A stretch of 64,000 nucleotides of DNA, taken from positions 186,001-250,000 of the forward strand of contig NZ_FOPS01000002.1 of NCBI RefSeq assembly GCF_900113545.1, read 5' to 3'. The translations under genes and the position numbers were made by a program. Shown piece by piece: positions 26,195 to 34,354 of this stretch. The stretch's first letter is position 1; each line of letters starts with the position of its first letter. This DNA comes from Neisseria elongata subsp. elongata (lineage in GTDB: Bacteria > Pseudomonadota > Gammaproteobacteria > Burkholderiales > Neisseriaceae). The notes under the pieces are model-generated. The model saw only the letters and a list, made by a program, of their open reading frames with translations, was not told the origin of the DNA and searched no databases.

Positions 26195-27775
26195 TTATTG
26201 CCCTTCTTTTTCCTTTTTCAGCTTTTCCAGCCGGTAATAAAGCTGGCGCGTGGAGAGGCCGAGCATTTGGGCGGCCTGGGTTTTGTTGCCCCGGCAGTAG
26301 GCCAGCGTTTCTTCGATTTTTTCCAGCGAATGGGAGTCGGCTTGGAGGTACGGCCGCGCTTGGTTGCCCTGAACGGCGAAGCCGGCGTTTTTGGCGCGTT
26401 GGGCGGGCTTAGGGGCGACGGCGGGAACAGGTTTGCCTGATTGTTGGTTAAGCAGCTGCCAAACCTGATGTTCGTCGGCTATGTTGCCTTCGTTTTGTTT
26501 GGCCAGCTCATGCAGGAAGCGCTCGAGTTCGAAGACGTTGCCCGGCCAAGAATAGTATTGCAGTTGTTCCACCGCTTCGGTGGTCAGATTGACGTTTTTG
26601 CCTGTTTCGCGGTTGATGCGGTGCATGAAGTAGGCGACGAGTTCGGGGATGTCGCTGCGGCGTTCGCGCAGGGTGGGCAGGTGGATGGGGACGACGTAGA
26701 GGCGGTAGTAGAGGTCGGGGTCGAAGTGGCCGCTTTCCACTTCGGCGGCAAGGTCGCGCGTGGTGGCGGTGATGATGCGGACGTTGATGTTGCGGGCTTT
26801 GCCGCCGTCCAGCCGTTGTACGGCGTTGTTTTGCAGAACGTGCAGCAGGCGGCTTTGAAGGTCTGCGTCCAGCGCGGCGATTTCGTCGAAGAATATCGTG
26901 CCGCCGTCGGCCTGTTCGAGCAGCCCGCCTTCTTCGCCTTGGCCGAAGATTTCGCGGCCGAGGGTGTCGTTGTCCGCGCCGTTGCAGGCCACTTTGATGA
27001 AGGGTTGGCCGACGCGCCGTCCGGCGGTGTGCAGGGTGCGGGCGAACATTTCCTTGCCCGTGCCGTTCTCGCCCAGCAGCAAAACGTTGGCGTTGCTGTG
27101 CGCCACGCGTTCGAGTTCGCTCACGGCGTTCAAAAGCGGGGCGGACGAGCCGACGATGCCGTAGCGGCGGCTGTGCGATTGCAGGGTTTGTTTGAGTTTT
27201 TGGTTTTGGCTTTGCAGTTTTTGCGTGTGCGCTTCGTTGTTTTCGTGGATGTAGAGCAGTTGGCCGACCAGGGTGGACAGGATTTTCAGCAGGGAGACGT
27301 CGTCGTGCAGCGGGCGGGGGCTGTAGCGGGCGCGCAGGCAGGCGAGTACGCCGAAGGTGCGGTTGTGTGCGGCTATCGGCAGGGCGATGAACATGGTTTG
27401 TTCGGGCGGCATGTCTTCGCGCAGGACGGTACGGCCGAGGAACAGGGGGTCGTTGCGCACGTCGTCGGCCACAATCATGTGGGCATGTTTCAATACGGTG
27501 CCGGTGATGCCTTCGTCGGGCGCGTATACGCCGCGCGCGACTTGTTCGGGCGACATGCCGTAGGCGTAGCGTATGGATGCGTTTTCGTCGTCGATGTGCT
27601 GCAGGACGATGCGCCCCTGGTTCAAACCGAAAAATTCGCTCATCAGTTGCAGCATGATTTTCAGGGCGGTGTGGTGCGCGCCGCCGTCTTTGCCCAGGTT
27701 TTGGATGACTTGTTGCAGCAGCAGCATTTCCTGCGCCCGCCAGTCGCGGCGGTCGGTTTGTGATCTTGAAGTCAT
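26195..27775 (-). CDS. NifA-like AAA+ transcription regulator without the GAFTGA loop
   Basis: The 526-residue protein has the sigma-54 activator layout: a GAF domain (about residues 35-190, with YAPDEGITGTVLKHAHMIVADD), a coiled linker, an AAA+ domain (Walker A GENGTGKE near residue 234; Walker B GGTIFFDEIAAL; WPGNVFELERF) and a Fis-type HTH (NKTQAAQMLGLSTRQLYYRL). The loop that should read GAFTGA is missing: REIFGQGEEGGLLEQADGG is about ten residues shorter than normal. GAFTGA contacts sigma-54, and pathogenic Neisseria lack a working rpoN, so it probably regulates another way. I use ATG 27775; a TTG nine codons upstream is open. Targets unknown. Confidence 0.85.
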   Translation of the reverse strand: MTSRSQTDRRDWRAQEMLLLQQVIQNLGKDGGAHHTALKIMLQLMSEFFGLNQGRIVLQHIDDENASIRYAYGMSPEQVARGVYAPDEGITGTVLKHAHMIVADDVRNDPLFLGRTVLREDMPPEQTMFIALPIAAHNRTFGVLACLRARYSPRPLHDDVSLLKILSTLVGQLLYIHENNEAHTQKLQSQNQKLKQTLQSHSRRYGIVGSSAPLLNAVSELERVAHSNANVLLLGENGTGKEMFARTLHTAGRRVGQPFIKVACNGADNDTLGREIFGQGEEGGLLEQADGGTIFFDEIAALDADLQSRLLHVLQNNAVQRLDGGKARNINVRIITATTRDLAAEVESGHFDPDLYYRLYVVPIHLPTLRERRSDIPELVAYFMHRINRETGKNVNLTTEAVEQLQYYSWPGNVFELERFLHELAKQNEGNIADEHQVWQLLNQQSGKPVPAVAPKPAQRAKNAGFAVQGNQARPYLQADSHSLEKIEETLAYCRGNKTQAAQMLGLSTRQLYYRLEKLKKEKEGQ

Positions 27776-28006
27776 ATCGTGTTTCGTAATGTAAACATTC
27801 AAACGGTATTGTAAATAAAATGCAGGCCGTCTGAAAGGCAGTTGCAGGCGGGAGTGCGGTGTCTTGATTTTTACAAACTTATTTTTTATTTATTATCAGA
27901 TTGTTGTTTGGACAAATTGTCTTATTTGATGCCGAAGCCCGTAAGCAGGACGGGATGATGTTACAATAATAACGTTGCATTGTGGTGTTTGAATAAGGAT
28001 AGTGTT

Positions 28007-28831
28007 ATGAAAAAAAAGTATTTTTTTAGCGTGATTGCCGTTTCTTTAATGCTGGCCGGCTGCGGTCGGACTGCCGACGGTTTGGCAGGTGCGATAACCG
28101 ATCCGCTGAATCCGAAAGTCAAAGGGCAGTTCAACCGGCTGACCGTGGGCAGCAGCGAGACAAACAGCCTGCTGCCGTCTGAAAACGACACCATCACCAT
28201 TACCGACAGCGAAAAAAGCGGCGCCGACCGGGTCAAGACTTACCGCAAGGGTGAGACAATCGACATCAGTTATAAAAAAACGGGAAAAATAACGGGTTTG
28301 GAGTACGAACTCAATCATGCCGACCAAACCAAGGAAAACGGCGAGCTGCTCATCTATAAGCAAAATTATTCCGTGGTGGCCGGCAGGCATCCGGCGGGCG
28401 GAAAATATCCCGACGGCAGCATCCGTCCCGTCGATACCAAATTCGAAGTCAATACCATCCAAGGCACACATACGACGGAAGACAAATTGCCGAGCGGTAA
28501 AATCCGTTATGAAGGCTTGGCTTTTGCCGGCGGCGACGACCGTAACGGCAAATTGGACTACACCATCGATTTCGGTAAGAAAACCGGCGAAGGCAGCATT
28601 ACCGGCCTGAAAGGTGTGAACAAGGTTACGTTGGAAAACCACAGGCTGCATGCCCGTCCTGACGGCACGGTGGGCGTGGACGGCGGCAGGGCGGTGTCAA
28701 GCGGCCTGACCGGCGGCAGTTACGGCCTGACTCTGTACGGCCCCCAAGCCGACGAATTGGCCGGCAGCGCGTATTTCAGCAACGGCGGCAATTCGAAACA
28801 GATCGGCTTCGGCGGTTCGCAGAAGAAATAA
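28007..28831 (+). CDS. Factor H binding protein-like surface lipoprotein
   Basis: The 274-residue protein has a lipoprotein signal peptide with lipobox LAGC (lipid on Cys19). The remainder resembles neisserial fHbp (GNA1870): LLIYKQNYSVVAG, TIQGTHTTEDKLPSGKIRYEGLAF, KLDYTIDFGKKTGEGSITGLK, SYGLTLYGPQADELAGSA and a C-terminal IGFGGSQKK, parallel to the eight-stranded barrel of fHbp. The N-terminal half is more divergent. In meningococci fHbp follows cbbA; here it lies between a regulator and a flippase, so it may be a separate paralogue. Factor H binding is not shown. A DUS is translated as LLPSENDT. Confidence 0.8.
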   Translation: MKKKYFFSVIAVSLMLAGCGRTADGLAGAITDPLNPKVKGQFNRLTVGSSETNSLLPSENDTITITDSEKSGADRVKTYRKGETIDISYKKTGKITGLEYELNHADQTKENGELLIYKQNYSVVAGRHPAGGKYPDGSIRPVDTKFEVNTIQGTHTTEDKLPSGKIRYEGLAFAGGDDRNGKLDYTIDFGKKTGEGSITGLKGVNKVTLENHRLHARPDGTVGVDGGRAVSSGLTGGSYGLTLYGPQADELAGSAYFSNGGNSKQIGFGGSQKK

Positions 28832-28854
28832 TCTTTGACGGTTTGAAATACAGC

Positions 28855-28898
28855 AAAGGCCGTCTGAAAACCGTAAAACAGGTTTTCAGACGGCCTTT
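28855..28898 (+). terminator. Inverted DUS terminator after the fHbp-like gene
   Basis: AAAGGCCGTCTGAAAACC pairs with GGTTTTCAGACGGCCTTT, an 18-bp stem. Confidence 0.75.
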
Positions 28899-28987
28899 CG
28901 GATAACGGGGCGGCAGTACCGCCGTATCGTTTTTGTTGCGAGCCGCTATAATGTGCGGCTTTCCGGTTTCTTCCCGCCATTTCCTTT

Positions 28988-30394
28988 ATGAATCGAAACA
29001 AACTCCTGGCCTATGCCTTGGGGCCGGTCGGCAGTGCCGCCGCCGGGCTGCTGACGCTGCCGTTGATGTCGTGGCATTTTGCCGGCGGCGACATCGGGCG
29101 CATCGTGCTGCTGCAAACGGCGGCCTCGCTGGCTTTAATCGTGCTGGGCTTGGGGCTGGATCAGGCTTATGTGCGCGAGTTCCACCATTGCGGCGGGCGG
29201 CAGGCGGCTTTGTTTAAAAACCTAGCCTGGCCGCCGTTGCTTTTGGGGGTTGCGGCCGCAACGGCGGTTTGGCTGTTTGCGCCCGAGATGCCGTCTGAAA
29301 AGATTTTCGGTTTGGCCGACGGGACTTTGAGCCTGCTGTGCCTGCTGTTTGCCGCCGGTTTGCTGCCGGTGCGCTATCTGTCGCTGATTTTGCGGATGCA
29401 GGAGCGCGCGCTGGCCTTTTCTTTCAGCCAACTGCTGCCCAAGCTATTGGTGTTGGCGGCGGTAGCGGCCGTTTCCTGCTTCGGCACGCGGGCGGATATT
29501 TGGGTGTTGGCGGCGGTGTATGTGGCCTCCCAGTGGGCGGCGGCGGGGTTGTTGCTGTGGCAGACGCGGCATGAGTGCGCCGCCGCGTTTCGTGCGCCGT
29601 TTGACGCACGGCAGCTTTCAGACGGCCTCAAGTACGGCCTGCCGCTGGCTTTGGGCGGTTTGATTTATTGGACGTTTACTTCGATAGACCGCTGGCTGTT
29701 GCGCGATTTGGCGGGTTTGGAGGAATTGGCCGTGTATTCGATGGCGGTCAGTTTCGGCGCGGCGGCGATGGTGTTTCAAAGCGTGTTTTCCACCGTTTGG
29801 TCGCCCATGGTGTTCAAGTGGGTGGCGCAGGGCGGGGATACGGCGAAGGTGGCGGCGGTGGCGCGGCAGATGACGGACGCGGCGGCGGCGATTGTGTGCC
29901 TGGCCGGCCTGCTGTCGCCTGCGGTTACGCTGCTGTTGCCGCCGCAGTATGCGCCGGTGCAGTTCGTGCTGCTGTCGTCGCTGCTGTTTCCGCTCCTTTA
30001 TACGCTGACCGAAGTCAGCGGCATCGGCATCCATGTCAGCAAGCGGAATTGGCCGGTGCCGCTGATTTCGCTGGCCGCGCTGTTGTGCAACCTGTTGCTG
30101 CTGAACCTGTGGATTCCGCTGTGGGGCGCGCGCGGGGCGGCGATGGCGACGGCGGTGTCGTTTTGGCTGTTTTTCGCCCTGAAAACCGAATTGTCCGCCC
30201 GCTTGTGGCAGCCGCTGCCGCGCGGCACGCTTTATGGCACGACAGCCGCCTGTTTGGCGGTTTGCCTGGCGTACACGGCCTGCGGCGACGGCCTGTATCC
30301 TTATTTCGCCGCCGTGTGGCTGGTTTGTTTGGCGGCATTGGCTTGGCGTTACCGCCGTTTGGCAGGCCGTCTGAAAACAAGGAATAACCGATAA
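28988..30394 (+). CDS. Lipopolysaccharide/oligosaccharide flippase (Wzx/MATE-like)
   Basis: The 468-residue inner-membrane protein has about 12-14 hydrophobic segments and the polysaccharide biosynthesis (Wzx) pattern: an N-terminal LLAYALGPVGSAAAGLLTLP, then GLKYGLPLALGGLIYWTFTSIDRWLL, where the charged pair sits mid-membrane. It probably flips a lipid-linked glycan across the membrane. Its stop overlaps the next start (TAATG), so it is coupled to the glycosyltransferase. No full glycan cluster is present, so the substrate is unknown. Confidence 0.8.
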   Translation: MNRNKLLAYALGPVGSAAAGLLTLPLMSWHFAGGDIGRIVLLQTAASLALIVLGLGLDQAYVREFHHCGGRQAALFKNLAWPPLLLGVAAATAVWLFAPEMPSEKIFGLADGTLSLLCLLFAAGLLPVRYLSLILRMQERALAFSFSQLLPKLLVLAAVAAVSCFGTRADIWVLAAVYVASQWAAAGLLLWQTRHECAAAFRAPFDARQLSDGLKYGLPLALGGLIYWTFTSIDRWLLRDLAGLEELAVYSMAVSFGAAAMVFQSVFSTVWSPMVFKWVAQGGDTAKVAAVARQMTDAAAAIVCLAGLLSPAVTLLLPPQYAPVQFVLLSSLLFPLLYTLTEVSGIGIHVSKRNWPVPLISLAALLCNLLLLNLWIPLWGARGAAMATAVSFWLFFALKTELSARLWQPLPRGTLYGTTAACLAVCLAYTACGDGLYPYFAAVWLVCLAALAWRYRRLAGRLKTRNNR

Positions 30395-31560
30395 TGCACG
30401 TCCTTTTGCTGCCTTCGTGGTATCCCGAAACGCCGTCATCTTTGGACGGCATCTTCTTCCGCCAGCAGGCGCACGCATTGCAACGCGCCGGTTTGCGCGT
30501 CGGCGTGGTTGCGCCGCTGTTCCGTTCGCCGCGCCGCCTGCGCGAAATATTCTCGGGCCGTTACGGGACGGAATGTTTTTCAGACGGCCCGATTCCCACC
30601 TATACGCGCCACAGCGTTTATTTCTTCCCGCGCATCCCGTATCTCGACCGCGAACGCTGGGTAGCGGCCGGAATGCGCCTGTTCGAACGTTATCTGGCCG
30701 AACAGGGGCGGCCGGACATCCTGCATGCCCATGCGGTCAATCACGGCGGCATCCTTGCGCACCGCATCTCGCAGCGGCACGGCATTCCCTACGTCATCAC
30801 CGAGCACAGCAGCACTTATGCGCGCGGCTTAATCAGGCCGTGGCAGCGCGAAGCCATGCGGGCGGCGGCGGACGGCGCGGCGGCACGGTTTGCCGTCAGC
30901 CCCGATTTCTGCCGCCTGCTGGCTTCCGAATACGGCGGCTCGGAATGGCGGTATCTGCCCAATATACTGGGCGCGGCGTTTTGCGAACCTTTGCCCGAAA
31001 GGGGTTTTCAGACGGCCTCAAACGGCTTTACTTTCTGCTCGGTGGCGCATTTGAACCGTAACAAAGGCTTCGACGTTTTGCTGGACGCCTTCGCCCGCGC
31101 GCTGGAAAAACGGCCGGATTTGCGGTTGAAAATCGGCGGCGGCGGCGTGGAAGAGGCGGCTTTGAAACGTCAGGCAGGCCGTCTGAAAATTGATGCGGCG
31201 GTGGATTTCCTCGGCGCGTTGGATAACGGCGCGGTTTTGCGGCTGATGCGCGGCAGTGACGCTTTCGTACTCGCCAGCCGCAACGAAACCTTCGGCGTGG
31301 TCTTCATCGAAGCCTTGTCGCAAGGCCTGCCCGTCATCGCCACCCGCTGCGGCGGGCCGGAGGGCATAGTGAACGGAAACAACGGCCTGCTCGTGCCGAA
31401 AGAACAGCCCGAAGCCTTGGCCGAAGCCCTGCTGGAAATGGCGGAAAACCGCGCGCGCTATCCGGCCGAAGCCCTGCGCGCCGCCTGTTTGGAAGAATTC
31501 GGCGAACAGGCGGTAACAGGCCGTCTGAAAGCGGTTTACGCGCAGGTTTTGGCACAGTAA
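30394..31560 (+). CDS. Glycosyltransferase family 4
   Basis: The 388-residue enzyme has the GT-B fold of family 4. The N-terminal donor-free domain begins MHVLLLPSWYPETPSSLDGIF and includes HAHAVNHGGILAH. The nucleotide-sugar site is SRNETFGVVFIEALSQGLPVIATRCGGPEG (about residues 288-318), with the E-x7-E pattern. It overlaps the flippase gene by one base, so the two probably serve the same surface or secreted glycan. Linkage and sugar cannot be told. Several DUS copies are translated inside it. Confidence 0.88.
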   Translation: MHVLLLPSWYPETPSSLDGIFFRQQAHALQRAGLRVGVVAPLFRSPRRLREIFSGRYGTECFSDGPIPTYTRHSVYFFPRIPYLDRERWVAAGMRLFERYLAEQGRPDILHAHAVNHGGILAHRISQRHGIPYVITEHSSTYARGLIRPWQREAMRAAADGAAARFAVSPDFCRLLASEYGGSEWRYLPNILGAAFCEPLPERGFQTASNGFTFCSVAHLNRNKGFDVLLDAFARALEKRPDLRLKIGGGGVEEAALKRQAGRLKIDAAVDFLGALDNGAVLRLMRGSDAFVLASRNETFGVVFIEALSQGLPVIATRCGGPEGIVNGNNGLLVPKEQPEALAEALLEMAENRARYPAEALRAACLEEFGEQAVTGRLKAVYAQVLAQ

Positions 31561-31617
31561 ATAAAGCTTTCAGACGGCCTCATCCTGCATCGGCATTTAA
31601 ATAAGTGAGAACAAATC

Positions 31618-32499
31618 ATGACTTCCCTCTTGCCTGTTTTATCGGTGTCGGGTTTGCTGCTGCTCGGTTTTGCAGTGGGGAAAATCCTGCCGCCGTCTGT
31701 TTTGCGGCAGATGCTCAAACCATTGTCGGCCGTGGTGCTGCTGTTGCTGTTTTTGATGGGGGCGGAATTCGGCGGCATTTTTACCGATAAGGCTTTGGGT
31801 GCGGATGTCGTGAAACGCGCCTTGCTGCTTTCCTCGCTGATTGCCGCCTTTACCGCCGCGCTGCTGTACCGTAAGGGCGGCAGGGCGGCACCGTCGGGCA
31901 GTTTTTGGCCGCCCTTTTTCGGCTGTCTCAAAGCCGTGGCGGCGTTTGCAGCGGGCGTGGCGGCCTACCGCCTGTTGCCGCACGGTACTTTGGAAGGCGT
32001 AATCGGCAGCACGCAGGTTCTGTACCTACTGATTTTTTTGGTGGGGACGGATTTGGTGCATGTCCGCCTGGGCGGCCTGAACCGGCGCGTATTCCTGCTG
32101 CCCCTGTTTGCAGCGGCGGCCACGGCGGCGGCAGGTTTGGCTTTTTCCCTCCTGACGCCGTATTCGTTCGGCCAAAGCCTGATGCTGTCGGCAGGCTTCG
32201 GCTGGTTTTCCCTGTCGGGGCCGATGGTGGGCGAACTGGTGTCTGCCGAAATGGGTGCGACGGCTTTGATGACCGATTTTTTTCGCGAAATGTTCAGCAT
32301 CGTATTCCTCTATTTTTTCGGCAAAACCCAGCCTGCCGCCGCCATCGGCCTTTCCGGCGCGGCGGCGATGGATTCCGCGCTGCCGTTTGTGAAGGAAAAC
32401 TGTGAGCCGGAATATGTGAAATACGCGATTGTCAGCGGCTTTATTTTGACGCTGGCCGCGCCGGTGTCGATTTCGGCTTTGACCGCTTTGCTGTATTGA
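31618..32499 (+). CDS. Lysine exporter LysO family protein
   Basis: The 293-residue inner-membrane protein has eight to ten hydrophobic segments and the LysO (DUF340, YbjE) pattern: N-terminal LLLLGFAVGKILP, FLMGAEFG, YLLIFLVGTDL, and the conserved GFGWFSLSGPMVGEL plus TDFFREMFSI. In E. coli LysO exports lysine and thialysine. Length matches. The gene stands alone; a DUS lies just upstream and an inverted-type DUS follows. Confidence 0.82.
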   Translation: MTSLLPVLSVSGLLLLGFAVGKILPPSVLRQMLKPLSAVVLLLLFLMGAEFGGIFTDKALGADVVKRALLLSSLIAAFTAALLYRKGGRAAPSGSFWPPFFGCLKAVAAFAAGVAAYRLLPHGTLEGVIGSTQVLYLLIFLVGTDLVHVRLGGLNRRVFLLPLFAAAATAAAGLAFSLLTPYSFGQSLMLSAGFGWFSLSGPMVGELVSAEMGATALMTDFFREMFSIVFLYFFGKTQPAAAIGLSGAAAMDSALPFVKENCEPEYVKYAIVSGFILTLAAPVSISALTALLY

Positions 32500-32739
32500 A
32501 ACGGCAGACGGCATTTTCAGACGGCCTTTTTGCTTTTCGTTTAAAATATTATTTTTAATTTTTCAAATTTACGGAATTTTATTTCACATGATGCCGTTTT
32601 CCTAAAACGGTAGGTTGAATGCGGTTTGTTCCGTGCAGCAATCCTGCTTAATTTCACCGCGCCGGTTTCAAGGCGGATTTACGCCTGCCTGTTTTGCTAC
32701 AATCGCGCCCTTCGTTGGTCTTTACAGGTTATTACATTT

Positions 32740-34077
32740 ATGAAAACCCCTGCTTCCTGGTCGTCCAAAATCGGCTTCATCCTCTCTGCCGCCGGTTCCG
32801 CCATCGGCTTGGGCGCGATTTGGAAATTTCCCTATACCGCCGGCACCAACGGCGGCGCGGTGTTTGTGTTGATGTTTTTGGTGTTCACCATCTTGGTGGC
32901 CTTGCCGGTGCAGCTGGCCGAGTTTTATATCGGCCGCAAGAGCGGCAAAAACGCGGTGGATGCGTTTAAAACGCTCGCGCCGAACAGCCTGTGGCCGTGG
33001 ATCGGGCGCATGGGCGTGTTTGCCTGCTTTATTTTGCTGTCGTTCTACAGCGTGGTGGGCGGCTGGGTGCTGAATTATGTGGTGCACGCGTTTGACGGCA
33101 GCATCCACCAAAATGCGGATTTCAACGCGCTGTTTGGCAGCACGATTTCCAATCCCGTCGGCTCAATCGCTTATCAGGGACTGTTTATGCTGATGACGGT
33201 ATGGGTGGTGAAAAGCGGCATCGCGGCGGGCATCGAACGGGCCAACAAATACATGATGCCCGCGCTGTTTGTGTTGCTGCTGCTCTTGGCGGTGCGCTCG
33301 CTCACGCTGGACGGCGCGATGGCGGGCATCTCCTTCCTGCTCAAGCCCGATTGGTCGCACTTCACGCCGCAAACCATGCTCACCGCGCTGGGACAGGCCT
33401 TTTTTGCACTGAGCCTGGGCGTGTCCACCATGATTACTTATGCCGCCTATTTGGATAAAAAACAGGATTTATTCCGCTCCGGCAACAGTATTATGTGGAT
33501 GAACCTGCTGGTGTCTCTGTTGGCCGGTTTGGTGATTTTCCCCGCCGTGTTCGCTTTCAACTTTGAGCCGGGACAGGGACCGGGGTTGATTTTCGTGGTG
33601 CTGCCCGCCGTGTTTATGAAGCTGCCGTTGGGGCAAATTCTGTTTGCCGTGTTTATGCTGCTGGTGGTGTTCGCTACGCTCACTTCCGCTTTCTCCATGC
33701 TGGAAACCGTGATTGCCGCCGCCATCCGCGAAGACGAAAGCAAACGCAGCAAAACCACTTGGATAATCGGCACGGCAATTTTTATTGTCGGCATCCCCTC
33801 CGCGCTCTCGTTCGGCGTACTCTCCGAATGGAAGCTGTTCGGCAAAACACTGTTCGATCTGTGGGACTACATGATTACCGCGCTGATTATGCCGATCAGC
33901 TCGCTCTTGGTGGCGGTGTTTGTGGGCTGGATACGGCAGAAGAGCGATGTATTGGAGCACATGCGCGAAGGCAGCAGCGTGCCGCAGGCCGTGATTGTAC
34001 TGTGGCTCAACGCCCTGCGCTTCCTCGCGCCGGTGGCGATTTTGCTGGTGTTTGCCAATACGCTGGGCTGGATTTGA
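32740..34077 (+). CDS. Neurotransmitter:sodium symporter (NSS) family transporter
   Basis: The 445-residue protein has 11-12 membrane segments of the LeuT fold. TM1 shows GSAIGLGAIWKFPYTAGTNGG, the sodium and substrate site; NSTT-like LSFYSVVGGW and FFALSLGVSTMITYAAYL mark TM3 and TM6. Bacterial NSS members take up amino acids with sodium. Start ATG 32740 is chosen from the usual N-terminus; the frame is open upstream. The gene is preceded by an AT-rich stretch (32535-32620) and followed by a Correia fragment. Confidence 0.9.
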   Translation: MKTPASWSSKIGFILSAAGSAIGLGAIWKFPYTAGTNGGAVFVLMFLVFTILVALPVQLAEFYIGRKSGKNAVDAFKTLAPNSLWPWIGRMGVFACFILLSFYSVVGGWVLNYVVHAFDGSIHQNADFNALFGSTISNPVGSIAYQGLFMLMTVWVVKSGIAAGIERANKYMMPALFVLLLLLAVRSLTLDGAMAGISFLLKPDWSHFTPQTMLTALGQAFFALSLGVSTMITYAAYLDKKQDLFRSGNSIMWMNLLVSLLAGLVIFPAVFAFNFEPGQGPGLIFVVLPAVFMKLPLGQILFAVFMLLVVFATLTSAFSMLETVIAAAIREDESKRSKTTWIIGTAIFIVGIPSALSFGVLSEWKLFGKTLFDLWDYMITALIMPISSLLVAVFVGWIRQKSDVLEHMREGSSVPQAVIVLWLNALRFLAPVAILLVFANTLGWI

Positions 34078-34095
34078 AGCGCATAGTTTGAAAAG

Positions 34096-34125
34096 TATAG
34101 TGGATTAACTTTAAACCAGTACGGC
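34096..34125 (+). repeat. Partial Correia element end
   Basis: TATAGTGGATTAACTTTAAA followed by CCAGTACGG matches the 26-bp Correia terminal repeat. No matching right end is found, so it is a fragment, 230 bp upstream of the beta-helix gene. Confidence 0.7.
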
Positions 34126-34354
34126 CTTTCCTCGTCTTGTACGCCGAACAACCAATCATGCTGGCGTGAAAGTGAATCCGGATACGGTTTATGACGAGTG
34201 TTGCATAAAATAAACGGTTGAAAATAAAGCTTGGAGGTAGGATGACTTGCCTATATACTATTGCTGATAACAAAGTAACGTAAAAAATAAATCAATAAAC
34301 GGCAAAATGCCTTGCAGGATAAAGCCGTACATTTAAAACATTACAGGAAAAAAT
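34126..34354. other. AT-rich leader of the beta-helix gene
   Basis: This stretch is AT-rich and free of DUS. TATATACTATTG (about 34252-34263) could serve as a -10 region, and ACAGGAAA lies before the ATG at 34355. No ORF is supported. Confidence 0.4.

Noticed and set aside
26441-27763. 440-aa plus-strand ORF opposite the NifA-like gene
   Set aside because: Antisense shadow; the minus-strand frame has clear GAF, AAA+ and Fis domains.
27860-27950. FNR box before the fHbp-like gene
   Set aside because: TTGTC...TTGAT is not a palindrome of the FNR type.
34007-34273. 88-aa minus-strand ORF overlapping the NSS end and Correia fragment
   Set aside because: It overlaps a confident gene and a repeat; composition is not coding-like.
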